NCBI RefSeq assembly: GCF_954871325.1
Contig: NC_088775.1
Span: forward strand, 61,729,561 to 61,793,560
Direction: 5' to 3'
From: Gordionus sp. m RMFG-2023
Taxonomy: Eukaryota > Nematomorpha > Gordioida > Chordodea > Parachordodidae
Length of the DNA: 64,000 nucleotides
This document shows positions 24,879-36,971 of the stretch, one piece after another (the stretch's first letter is position 1; the number at the start of each line of letters is the position of its first letter). The notes beneath the pieces were generated by a model. The model saw only the letters and a program-made list of their open reading frames with translations, ran no database searches and was not told the origin of the DNA. The position numbers and the translations under genes were made by a program.

Positions 24879-26038
24879 GGTGTGTCCTGATTCGACTTAT
24901 TACGGAACACCTGCTATTTAGCTGGCTATATAAATAAAGAGAAAAAAAATACAAAAAATAATGCCACCAAATAAAACAAATCAAAATAGGGTGTTATAGT
25001 TCAAAAAGTTGTTTAGCCTAGGCTAAACAACAATCAGTATCAATAAGATTGCGTCTTGATATGAAATTCAGATTCATATCAAATTTTTGAAAATATAACT
25101 CGCTTAAAAATATAAGATTTTAACTATTTTATTTCTTTATCTATTAAATAAACCAAAAAGAATAAATTATATCTATAAAAATCATAAAATCACTCAAAAA
25201 TAATTTGAATCGGGGGAAAATAAACTTAGATATATTTGATTTGTGAATCGCAAAATCCCATATTTAAGCATTAAAATTAAATGGTTATTTCTGAATTGAA
25301 AAACATCTGTAAATATTTATTTACATAGAGCAACTACATGAGAGGTTGGTATGAGCGATTTGTCTCCAATTTTTTTGAAGGGGTGTAGGTAGGGAGTAGG
25401 GTAAGGTAAAAACAATCACTATTTGTAGATTACAGTGTTGTTAAAGTAGCGCGTTATTTTTTTAGCGGTATCTTATCGCGCTATATTTAAAGAGAAATAC
25501 CGATAGCGGTAGTTCGCTACTAATTTAGAAAGTAACGAAATAGCATTCTACTTAGCTTTTAATTTTTTATAATAAATATACATAAAAATTATTAAAATTT
25601 ATTTATAATTTTATAATTAATTCTAAAATCATAATCTTTTTATATAATTTAAATTTATATTTTAATATATGCATTATAAATCTAGTTTTCAAAATAATCA
25701 AAAATTTAAATATCGATAATAGAATCAATATTGAAGATATTTTGGTATAGATCACATCGAAAGAGTAATTTCCCTGGAAAATAATGATAATTTGGAAGTT
25801 CCTTTTAAATTTGCAAAATATTTTAATCTCGATAAAAAAAATTAACGCAGGATATAAATACATTGTAAGATGTCCCAGAAGGTTTTATCATAAAACATGA
25901 CTAGTATCAGAGAAAACATTTAAAGATAATATATAAAACTAAATTAATATTAATTTGAATCAAAGCGGTATCAATAATAGTTTTTGAGCTAGATGAGTTT
26001 ATGTGAAAGTTTATTTTCTGGCCCAGTCCAAATATGAT
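24879..26038. other. Gene-free interval
   Basis: At about 25435 there is CAGTGTTGTTAAAGTAGCGCG, resembling a hAT terminus, but I found no partner end. The minus-strand open stretch at 25603-25863 is AT-biased and Ile/Lys-rich, without features of a real protein. Confidence 0.45.
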
Positions 26039-26046
26039 ATGACTGG

Positions 26047-27755
26047 CAGGGTTTAACATTTGCTCAAAATTCAAAAATCTTCACAGATCGTTGCTCTTTT
26101 GAAGATCAAAAAATGCGAAGATTTTTTCGCTAAAAAAAATTTTGAGCTTGCTCAAAGAAGATTTTTGAGCAAAATAAAAAATATTTTTTGTAAAAAAATC
26201 TTCTATAATTTTGAGAAAATATTTTGAGAATTTTATAATAAAATAAAATCTTTTGTAAGGAAATCTTTATTAAAATATTTTTGAAATTTTGATCTTAAAA
26301 TTTTTTGGTAAATTCTTTAAAAATAAAATTTTTGATATATATTTTTTTTTATTTTATTATGTTAATGAAAATATTTTTTTTGAATAGGTTGTAAATGTGA
26401 GAATTGGTCATAATACCGACTGCATTTTTTTTAATATTTGGAATAAGTAATAATGATTATTTTAAAAATGTAATGTCATAATTTTAATGTTTTATATTTA
26501 ATGTAAACTATAAAAGTGACAATTGTCATAATACTCATCTCAGAACCTTTAAAAATAATTATAATTAAAAAAGGCTAGTTGAGCATGTTTTGAGATGGTT
26601 TCAGTGATTGTAAAGCATATAAAGGTGACAATTGTCATAATACTTATTTCACATATGTTTTAATTGGAAATAGAGAAAAATGATTATTTCAAACATGAAT
26701 TAATATAATGTGTAAACTATAAAAGTGACAATTGTCATAATATTCATAACAGAACCTATAAAAATAATTTTATTTTTAGGTATTAAATAGGCGAGAAAAA
26801 ATTTTTTGAGCATGTTTCGAGATGGTTTTAATGATTGTAAAAATTGTCACAATCGTTATTTTTGAACTTTTTTAAAGCAAGTAGATAAAAATTTATTAAA
26901 TATAAATAAATGTGGATGTACCATAGAGCAGTGACAATTGTCATAATCGTTATTTTTGAACTTTTTTTGAATTTTTTTGAAGCAACAGAGTAAAATAATA
27001 AATTGTAAACATGTTAAATTGAAATTTAAATGTGGATGTACCATAGAAAAGTGACAATTGTCATAATCGTTATTTTTAATCTTTTTTGAATTTTTTTGAA
27101 GCAAAAGGGTAAAATTATATATTGTAAACATGTTAAATAAAAATTTCAGTGAAGATGTACCATAGAAATGTGACAATTATCATAATTGTTATCTTTGAAC
27201 TTTTTTGAATTTTTTTAAAGCAAATAGGTAAAAATATATATTGTAATGTTAAATTAAAATTTCAGTGAATATGTACCATAGAAAAGTGATTGTCATAATC
27301 GTTATTTTTAATCTTTTTTGATTTTTTTTGAAGAAATTATATATTGTAAACTTATTAAATTAAAATTTCACTGAAGATCTACCATAGAAAAGTAAAATTG
27401 TCTTAATCGTCATTTTTAATCTTTTTTAAATTTTTTTGAACTTACAGGGTAAAATAATAAATTGTAAACTTGTTAAATTTAAATGTGGATGTACCATAGA
27501 TAAGTGACAATTGTCATAATGGCCATTTTTAATCTTTTTGGAATTTTTTTGAAGCAAAAGGGTAAAATAATAAATTATAAACATGATAAATTAAAATTTA
27601 AATGAGGATGTACCATAGAAATGTGACAATTGTCATAAACGTTTATTTTAATCTTTTTTGAATTTTTTTTAAGCAAAAGGGTAAAATTATATATTGTAAA
27701 CATGTTAAATTAAAATTTCAGTGGAGATCTACCATAGAAAAGTGACAATTATCAT
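26047..27755 (+). repeat. Left arm of the hAT element (tandem ~118-bp units)
   Basis: The inner part (about 26880-27850) has eight or so units of 105-120 bases, each with a GTACCATAG phrase, TGACAATTGTCATAAT, a T-rich tract and TGTAAACATGTTAAATT. The outer part carries three more TGACAATTGTCA sites at about 26518, 26628 and 26727, and a terminal zone rich in GAAGATTTTT. Short open frames here (phrases such as MSHFYGTSS) are repeat by-products. The repeated palindromes are candidate transposase-binding sites by analogy with the subterminal repeats of hAT elements. Confidence 0.9.
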
Positions 27756-28287
27756 TTTTAATTTTTTTGAACTTAAAGGGTAAAATAATAAATTGTACAC
27801 ATGTTAAATTAAAATTTCAGTGAATATGTACCATAGATAAGTGACATATCTAATTCTCAACTCCCTTTTGAAATTATTTTAATATATATATTTTGAAATT
27901 ATCACATTACTCATAGTCATATCCATTATTTTTAAATTAGGTTAATATGATCTTGTTGGGAAACACTTAAACCTCTGGGCAGATGATAATAGTATCATAT
28001 ATGTTAAATTTTTAGAGCCAACCGGAACGGAGTTGAACTAGAAAGATGCATCAATATAAACATGATATTTTTGGGAACAACAAATTTAAAAATATTTTTT
28101 CTTTAATCTTTTAAATCAATTTTAGATCTTAGAAACTACTATTTGGATATATCTAGTAAAATACGCCCCCCTCTGATTATACTATTCATACAAAAAATCT
28201 AAATCAGTCAAATATATGAATTTTTATTTATTAAAATTTCAATGTAAACAATAACTTTATAATGAAATAGGTTATATAATTAATTAT

Positions 28288-30331
28288 TTAAAATATCACA
28301 TTATTTAACAATGTACTATTAAGCTTTATAATTAAAATATCATCAAGTATATCTTTGTCTAATCTTGTCCTTAGAGAGGTTACAGTTAGTGCCAATGCAC
28401 TAAATGCTCTCTCAACTGAGACCTGGGTGCAAGGAGCAGCAAGAATTATTTGAGATAATTTAAATAATTCTGCATCTTGGTGTTTTCTTGAAACCCAATA
28501 TTGCAAAATATCTTGTGAGGATGGCAATCTTTTGTTGTATAATAACGATTTTATTTTTAGCTTGATATCGCTATTACATAATTCATAAAATATAGGTCCC
28601 TTCTTGCAATCACGCTCAATGTAAAGGTCAAGTTTTGTTTTTTTATAATCACTAGTGGAAGGCATAACTAGAGTTGTATTTTCTTCATGAGGGTCAATAG
28701 CTTGCAATTGTTTCCAAGTTGCAAATATATGTTCCTAAAATAAAAAGATGTATATTATAAATTTATTAATTTACCCTGGCTAATATTTTATCTTCTTCCA
28801 AAGGATATTTTCCATTTTCATAATGGAATCTAGGATCCATATATATCGCACTACGAAATGCGTCATTTTGAAAAAGATAGCTTTCTCTAATGTTTAAACA
28901 TTCCAACATACTTTTAGATAAATTATTATCCATTTCCTCCAGCTCCATTTTGCATTCTAGCCATGAAGCAAAAAAATCACCTATTACAATATTACTTTTT
29001 TGTAATTTCATTGTGAATTTGTATAATGGGAAAAGGACTGATGTACCTAATAGGATAATATCCCATAAATCGAAACTAATAAAAGTTTCTGGGTATAATT
29101 CACCCATTTTAGTATAAAAGGTTTTATTATCCATTAGATTTTTCATCATTAGATAAGTACTATTCCACCTAGTAATAATATCTAGCGTGGGTTTCGAAAC
29201 TTTGTCCATTATAAATAATCTTTTATATTTGTGAGATTTTATCAATTTAATTATAATACGAATTTTCTCTAAGTCTAGTTTTAAATATTTTTTGATAAAC
29301 ATGTTTACAGCAAGTTGTATAGTATGTGCAGAACATCTAATGCAACTTAAGCCAAAGCTTTTGCTTATATCATCTGATATATTTTCCTCGTCAATACCCT
29401 CTGGTGTTTCTTCATCAGAATAAACGGAGACATTTTCATCATCAATACATACATTTTCCTGATAACTTACACTTGTATTAAATAATATCTGGCTTAAATT
29501 GTTTTCATTAGAATTAGATAGATCATTATCATTATTTAATTGATCTCTAGCCATAGTGTCAACCATTTTAAGCATATTGGCGCCGTTATCCACAGTAATG
29601 CTATATATTTGTTTTAAATCTATCTGGTATTTTTTTAAAATTGTTTGGATTTCTTCTTTTAGGTTTATACCTGTATGAATTTTTATTAGTTCTATCATTC
29701 CTAGTGTTCGTACTTGTATCTGGCCATCTTTTATATACTGAACATTAATACCTAATATTGATTTATTATATCTAGTAGCAGTATCAATTTTTAAAGAAAT
29801 GAGCTTGTTTTTTAATTCATGTATAATTTGAAGTCTAATTTCGGATGCGGTATATTTTATTTTGTCGACCACTGACCGAGTATTTATTTTCATTTGAAGA
29901 GAATGACATATAGGGTCTAGTAAAATACGGAAACCCTCATAATTTACTAAATTTATGGGTAAATTATGGACTGTAATCAACCATACTATACATTCAAAAA
30001 CCTAAAAAATAATTATTTATTCTTTATTTAAATATTAATTACTTTAGATTTATCGATCTTAATTTTTGGGAATTTTTCTTTTGCTGTATTTCTAGCATTG
30101 AAGGACGAATCACTATTAGATTCATCTGCTTTCATTATGTTTGGGTGTTGAGAGGTTATGTGTCTTTTAAGATTTGCTAGAAAAATATATTGAAAAATAC
30201 ATTAAATAATTTATTTTACATGGTATTGACTTCATCTTTTTGTCACACATGCTGCACGTCGCTAAATTTTCAGAAGAATCGATTAAAAAATGCTCCTTTA
30301 GAATATCTTTAAGATTTTTTTTATTTTGCAT
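28288..30331 (-). CDS. hAT transposase, BED finger plus dimerisation domain, four exons
   Basis: The gene encodes the enzyme that cuts and pastes the surrounding element. Exons on the minus strand are 30331-30220, 30176-30043, 30001-28775 and 28734-28288. Introns are 43, 41 and 40 bp with GT-AG ends, and all splices keep frame. The sum is 1,920 bases, 639 residues. The N-terminus has a BED-type finger, CSMCDKKM then LKRHITSQH, completed across intron 1. The catalytic core shows SITVDNGANML (first Asp), the W of RWNSTYLMM and DPRFHYENG. The C-terminus has the hAT dimerisation signature APCTQVSVERAFSALAL with the catalytic Glu region and LRTRLDKDILDDILI. The start at 30331 is the first ATG suited to the finger; an upstream in-frame ATG at 30403 would add a Lys-rich stretch. 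No stop or frameshift was found. Confidence 0.93.
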
Positions 30332-30409
30332 TATATATAAAAAAAAAATTTTGTAATTTTTAATTTTAACTTTCTTGTTTTTTCCTTTTATTTTTATTTT
30401 CACTTGTTT

Positions 30410-31385
30410 ATTATATTTTGAAATAAAAAATCAGGAATTAATGTTATATAAAATAAAAAAAATGAATAAAATAATTGTTTTATTGAGGCCAAATAAAACC
30501 CCCATTTATAAATTTGGATGGGATACATTTATTTAATGTTTTTTTTATTTATATTTATAAAAAATCGAATGTTAAATGAAAATATAAAAAATGCATTTTC
30601 TTTTCTTTTCGTTTTTCCCATTGTCTCTCTCTCCCTCCTTTATTTATTTTTATTTAATGTTTTGCCTTATGAATTAAAGAAAATAAAAATCTAAAAAAAA
30701 TGAAATTTGCTGGTGCCAGCGAGGCGGCACCAGATTGAAAAAAAGTATTATATAATTTTTTTTTTATAAAATTGAATTCAAATTTTTTTTTAATTTTCAT
30801 TGCTGTAATGTAATGGTACCCAAAACCGATACGTTTTCCCCCTTGAAGGAGCGAGTTTGACGGATGGCCTCTTATTCTGTTTATGGCTATTGCAATTTTT
30901 TCCTGACTCCAATTGCTATATTTCTTTTGTTATCAGAGTTTATTGTAGAAAAATTTATTTGATTGGGTTAAGAATTATTTGTTATACCAAATAAAACTGA
31001 ATTTGAAATATTTTGAGAATAAGATGGTTCTTCCTGTGAGGAAAAATCTAAAAGATTATATATAATAAACAATATAATGTTAATTGGTACCAACATGTAG
31101 ATGTAGAAAGATTTAAGAGACCTGGAGATAGTGACTATTTTACTAATTTTGTAATTTTTAATATCTTAAAAAGTGGGAATTTTATTTCCTGGGAATTATA
31201 TTCATAGATTCTTTTTAATGTTTACCTAATAGATTTTAAATAATAAACTAAAGTTAAAATTTTTTAGCCCGCTAATTGTTAAAATTTTGTAACCGATTCG
31301 CTCGCACTTTTTAAAATTATTAAGCTAGGCCGCCCATGGACGGGCTTCAGCTAAAAACCTGCTCGTTTCAGCAAATAAATTCTAA
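30410..31385. other. Upstream non-coding part of the hAT element
   Basis: This AT-rich DNA between the transposase start and the right arm is expected to hold its promoter, though I see no clear box. The stretch at about 30709-30733, CTGGTGCCAGCGAGGCGGC, recurs nearly intact at about 60468 in another element. Confidence 0.5.
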
Positions 31386-31509
31386 AATGATCATAATGAT
31401 TATGACAATTGTCATTTTTCTATGGTACATCCTCATTTAAATTTTAATTTAACATGTTTACAATATATAATTTTATATTTTTGCTTCAAAATAATTTAAA
31501 AAAGATTAA

Positions 31510-33254
31510 AAATAACGATTATGACAATTGTCACTTTTCTATGGTAGATCTCCACTGAAAATTTAATTTAACATGTTTACAATATATAATTTTACCCTTT
31601 TGCTTAAAAAAAATTCAAAAAAGATTAAAATAAACGTTTATGACAATTGTCACATTTCTATAGTACATCCACATTTAAATTTTAATTTTACATGTTTATA
31701 ATTTATTATTTTACCCTTTTGCTTCAAAAAAATTCCAAAAAGATTAAAAAAGGCCATTATGACAATTGTCACTTATCTATGGTACATCCACATTTAAATT
31801 TAACAAGTTTACAATTTATTATTTTACCCTGTAAGTTCAAAAAAATTTAAAAAAGATTAAAAATGACGATTAAGACAATTTTACTTTTCTATGGTAGATC
31901 TTCAGTGAAATTTTAATTTAATAAGTTTACAATATATAATTTCTTCAAAAAAAATCAAAAAAGATTAAAAATAACGATTATGACAATTGTTACTTTTCTA
32001 TGGTACATATTCACTGAAATTTTAATTTAACAGGTTTACAATATATATTTTTACCTATTTGCTTTAAAAAAATTCAAAAAAGTTCAAAGATAACAATTAT
32101 GATAATTGTCACATTTCTATGGTACATCTTCACTGAAATTTTTATTTAACATGTTTACAATATATAATTTTACCCTTTTGCTTCAAAAAAATTCAAAAAA
32201 GATTAAAAATAAAGATTATGACAATTGTCACTTTTCTATGGTACATCCACATTTAAATTTCAATTTAACATGTTTACAATTTATTATTTTACTCTGTTGC
32301 TTCAAAAAAATTCAAAAAAGTTCAAAAATAACGATTATGACAATTGTCACTGCTCTATGGTACATCCACATTTATTTATATTTAATAAATTTTTATCTAC
32401 TTGCTTTAAAAAAGTTCAAAAATAACGATTGTGACAATTTTTACAATCATTAAAACCATCTCGAAACATGCTCAAAAAATTTTTTCTCGCCTATTTAATA
32501 CCTAAAAATAAAATTATTTTTATAGGTTCTGTTATGAATATTATGACAATTGTCACTTTTATAGTTTACACATTATATTAATTCATGTTTGAAATAATCA
32601 TTTTTCTCTATTTCCAATTAAAACATATGTGAAATAAGTATTATGACAATTGTCACCTTTATATGCTTTACAATCACTGAAACCATCTCAAAACAGGCTC
32701 AACTAGCCTTTTTTAATTATAATTATTTTTAAAGGTTATGAGATGAGTATTATGACAATTGTCACTTTTATAGTTTACATTAAATATAAAACATTAAAAT
32801 TATGACATTACATTTTTAAAATAATCATTATTACTTATTCCAAATATTAAAAAAAATGCAGTCGGTATTATGACCAATTCTCACATTTACAACCTATTCA
32901 AAAAAAATATTTTCATTAACATAATAAAATAAAAAAAAATATATATCAAAAATTTTATTTTTAAAGAATTTACCAAAAAATTTTAAGATCAAAATTTCAA
33001 AAATATTTTAATAAAGATTTCCTTACAAAAGATTTTATTTTATTATAAAATTCTCAAAATATTTTCTCAAAATTATAGAAGATTTTTTTACAAAAAATAT
33101 TTTTTATTTTGCTCAAAAATCTTCTTTGAGCAAGCTCAAAATTTTTTTTAGCGAAAAAATCTTCGCAAAAAATTGATCTTCAAAGATTTTTTCCTCAAAA
33201 TTTTGGGCGAAAAAAATCTTCAAATTTTTATTTGAAGATTTTTGTAAAACCCTG
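31510..33254 (-). repeat. Right arm of the hAT element
   Basis: It is the reverse complement of the left arm, about 99% identical by eye over the outer-middle part (for example 32560-32880 against 26400-26720). The outermost ~90 bases differ from the left tip apart from the final CAGGGTTT. Tandem units with TGACAATTGTCA continue inward to about 31400, beyond the part alignable to the left arm. Confidence 0.9.
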
Positions 33255-33262
33255 ATGACTGG

Positions 33263-34001
33263 TCATAAGATATTATTTAAGAATTGTATTATAAATTAAA
33301 GATTGCAATAAATAATTAATATCAACATGCCATTTTATCATCAGACTCATTTATTTAATTCTGTATGTTAAACAAATGCTATTGTTCACTCTAGTTTCAA
33401 GTTGACTAATTTGAATAAATCCTAAGGGCCACTTGAGAGGCTAATGATAACGTTAAATAATAATATAACAAACTAGGATATCCTAGCCAGATAAAAAACG
33501 ATATATATGATTTTTTTTAAATAAATAACTACTTAAAATTCTCTAGATGCATTTATAAATCTAAAAATACTCAAATAGAAATCTTTGATGATTTTTCTTA
33601 TATACTAAATATGTATATTAAATTTAATACTGCACGCCCTCGAGTGCTAGTATTAAACGATTATTTAGAACGGCAAAGGTTATATCTGATTTCGTTTTAG
33701 ATTTAAGGATGATAATATAGAAATTTTATTATTATTGAAATGCAATAAAAAAATATATATATGAAATTATAGTCATATTTTTATATCAAAATTCTTTATT
33801 TGTGGAAATAGAGATATGTAAAAGAAATATTTTAAAAAAAATTGTGCACTATTTTTTTTTGTAAAATAGAGGTAACGATAGCTAGCCATTTTTAAAAGTA
33901 CTGAGTAGATTAAAGATAAAAATAACTGGTAGAAAAATTTAAATCTATTAACAGATATTTATTTCTCATTCATTCTTAGATAAGATTTTAGTTCAGTTGA
34001 A
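33263..34001. other. Gene-free interval
   Basis: No gene, repeat end or RNA feature recognised between the hAT element and LTR element B. Confidence 0.5.
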
Positions 34002-34006
34002 GTTAT

Positions 34007-34350
34007 TGTAAAAAAACCCCTTACTCAACCATTCCCTTTAGCTTAATCTACACTTAAATTGAGTCACAAATATCCCAAAAGTCCTTTCAAATTTTTTATT
34101 CACAATGATAAAATAACAACTAATATAAAAATATATAAATAAATAACCAAAAACTATCCCATTACATTGCAAAATCTTCAAAATCAGTTCCAAGTCATCC
34201 AATATATGCTCTTTGTTCTTCCCATGCTGGCATCTCATGATCTCCCCATTCTCTCCTCTTTCCCCAAGGAAAATTAATTGTTTATAAAAATGACTGACAT
34301 TTAGTATATTATATTAAATTTATTTCTTCTTTTTTTTAACTGCTACAACA
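34007..34350 (-). repeat. LTR of element B (left copy)
   Basis: Direct copy of 36618-36966, sharing CTACACTTAAATTGAGTCAC and CAAAATCAGTTCCAAGTCAT. The last ~60 bases also match the LTR of element A. Confidence 0.9.
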
Positions 34351-35524
34351 CGCCCACCCTTCACAGGCCCAGCGTCTCTCTCTCTTTTGGCATTTTATCC
34401 AATCGCCCATTTGAATTGTATCAACTTTCGGTACGCCTTGAAAACGTTCAGGGAATTTATCGAATCGCCTCCTTTTATGATGATTTATAGTATAATATCT
34501 CCGATACATTTCAATATATAATCGCTGAAAATAAATGTTAACAATAATGACATTTACATCGTGGTATCCATATTTGTAATCTATAGAACAATAATATTGA
34601 CAATATAATATACAAGCAAAACATACTAATTAATTCCTTTTAATACATTTGGAAAATATGAGTTATAATATACATTATTCAGGGTCTGATTAATGAGAAT
34701 TAGGAAATAATGATTTTACATACAATACTGTAATGTGAACAAATGGTTTATGTGTGAAATGCAATTTCAACACATGTAATTTTCCTTCTGTCATGTAAAA
34801 AAAACAAAGCTACATTTTTATAAATATCCCCTAAAATAGATAAAAAAATCCATTTTTAGGTATTGGAAATAATTGCGAAAATTTGCCGAACAAAGATTTT
34901 AAATAAAATTACAAGGAATATGTATAGACATAAACTTAATATTTTATATGGAGGAAAAATATATAATACGTAGAAAATTAAATATTTTTCTCCTAGGAAT
35001 TACTCAGTATCCTAAGAAAAATATACCATTTCTACTTAACCCTGCCATCACAATTAGCACGGATTCACAGAAATGTAGAATGCAAAATTATAAAAATTGA
35101 GAATATAATGGGCTATTTGGTATATATGTAGAGAATTTTTAATATAACATTCACAATATAAAATAATCTGAGTTTTTTTTTAAGAAAAATACATTTTCAT
35201 AATATACATAGTAAAGTGTGATGTGCTATAAAATTATTACAAAGATAAAAAAAAATGTAATACACAAAATAAATTTACAAAAAAAAAATTAAAAAAAAAA
35301 CTTTCTCAAGTATTTAAACTAAACAATATTTCCATCTTAAGGCATACCCATCATGACATGACTGATCTTATCCATAAAATTATTTTTCCTTTAATAAAAA
35401 TTACAATAAACACAATATAATACATGCAAATAAAAATTTTATAATTTAAAAAAAAATATATTAAATATAAAGATTTCATAATTTTTTAAAAAAATATTCA
35501 GTACCATAATTTCTACCAATATAT

Positions 35525-35800
35525 CATATAAATCCATGCCAAATTTATATATATATCAAACTTATACTAATATATCATATAAATCCATACCAAATTTATA
35601 TATATATATATTAAATTCATATTTAACCCATATATCATATAAATCCATGCCAAATATATATATATATCAAATTCATATTTTGCCCATTTATCATATAAAC
35701 CCATACCAAATTTATATATATATTAAATTCATATTTTACTCATATATCATATAATCCATGCCAAATTTATATATATATCAAATTCATACATAAATCAAAA
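35525..35800 (+). repeat. Tandem repeat of ~60 bp inside element B
   Basis: About five units, each with ATATATCATATAAATCCATR (R = purine) followed by CCAAATTTATATATAT and a variable spacer. The open frame across it is a repeat by-product. Confidence 0.8.
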
Positions 35801-36617
35801 ATAATTAAATATATCATATGTGTAATTCACATTACACCATATTTCATAAAAATGGTTAATTACTTCAAAATAAATAACATTAACACACTCCCAATAGATC
35901 CCTTCATAATATATCCAAACCTTAATTGAAACTGGATTACCACAATATAGTAACATTAATTAATAATAAACCATCCCACACATGTCCATCCCTTTATAAA
36001 CCCAAAATGCATAATTATATAACAAATATTAAATCCACTTCAATATATATTTCCATAAACACTCAATTATATAAATTTATATCTTAATCACACTTAAAAT
36101 CACCAGTCTAATATTTTTCTAACCCTATATATACATACATATCTTTACTCATTATAATCTTCAACATTTAAATACAGCAATCTTTTCTGTCTTGCATTAC
36201 GTGAGGTCTGTTTTCCTAATGATGGAAACCTATTCGCCATTCAATGAGTCTTAAGGCCTACCAAATAATAAGACAATACTTATTGTCAAACATTGGATGT
36301 AAAATATACATCTAGACATATAATACCACAAATATTATTGTCTTAAATGGCCAAAATGAAATCTAATACCACAAATATTATTGTCTTAAATGGGCCAAAA
36401 TGAATCAAATATCATTAACCAATAATTTCATTTTATTTTCATTTTCAGTCCTAATACTCATTACATACTTTCTATTCTTTTCCTTATTTGCTAAACATCT
36501 AAAACAAAATTCTAAAATCCCTTAATCTCACTTCTTCCTGACAACCTGTATAGTAGTTAATAATTGCATTATGTACTGAAACCCTTATGTTGTCAATCCT
36601 AAATTACGGTCAACAAC

Positions 36618-36966
36618 TGTAAAAAACACCACTTGCTCTCAACCCTTCCCTTTAACTTAATCTACACTTAAATTGAGTCACAAATATCCCAAAAGTCCTT
36701 TCAAATTCTTTATTCACAATGATAAAATAACAACATATAAAAATATATAAACAAATAACCAATATCCCATTACATTGCAAAATCTTCAAAATCAGTTCCA
36801 AGTCATCCAATATGCTCTTTGTTCTTCCCCAGGTGGCATCCCATGATCTCCTCATTCTCTTCTCTTTCCCCAAGGAAAATTAATTGTTCATTTCATAAAA
36901 ATGACTGACATTTAATATATTATATTATATTAAATTTATTTCTTCTTTTTTCTAACTGCTACAACA
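36618..36966 (-). repeat. LTR of element B (right copy)
   Basis: It starts TGTAAAAAACACC and ends CTGCTACAACA, immediately before the GTTAT target duplication. On the minus strand it is the 5' LTR. Confidence 0.9.
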
Positions 36967-36971
36967 GTTAT

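Larger units (their letters stand above)
26047..33254 (-). mobile_element. Large hAT transposon with long tandem-repeat arms, looks whole
   Basis: The element is 7,208 bases long, bounded by perfect 8-bp target duplications ATGACTGG (26039-26046 and 33255-33262), as in hAT elements. The tips are CAGGGTTT and AAACCCTG. Inverted arms of about 1.7 kb flank a central 3.5-kb region with a BED-finger/hAT transposase on the minus strand. The arms are near-identical through most of their length. Intact target duplications, near-identical arms and an uninterrupted spliced frame suggest a young, possibly still active element. It sits in a gene-free region. Confidence 0.95.
34007..36966 (-). mobile_element. 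Non-autonomous LTR element B
   Basis: LTRs at 34007-34350 and 36618-36966 are flanked by a perfect 5-bp duplication GTTAT (34002-34006, 36967-36971). The LTRs start TGTAAAAAA and end GCTACAACA. Read on the minus strand, the internal region starts GTTGTTGACCG, the same 11 bases that follow the 5' LTR of the Ty3 element, and a purine-rich GAAGGGTGGGCG precedes the 3' LTR. The 2.27-kb interior has no coding capacity. It resembles the interior of element A. Likely a TRIM/LARD-type family mobilised by a Ty3 relative; fossil, structurally complete. Confidence 0.85.

Noticed and set aside
25435-25560. hAT element starting CAGTGTTGTTAAAGTAGCGCG
   Set aside because: No partner terminus or target duplication was found within several kilobases, so only an end-like fragment can be claimed.
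26856-27176. Minus-strand 106-codon frame (MSHFYGTSSLKF...), with plus-strand twins at 32106-32453 and 32225-32425
   Set aside because: It translates the 118-bp tandem units of the hAT arms. The same peptide recurs in each unit and in both arms, so it follows the DNA repeat and does not look like a gene.
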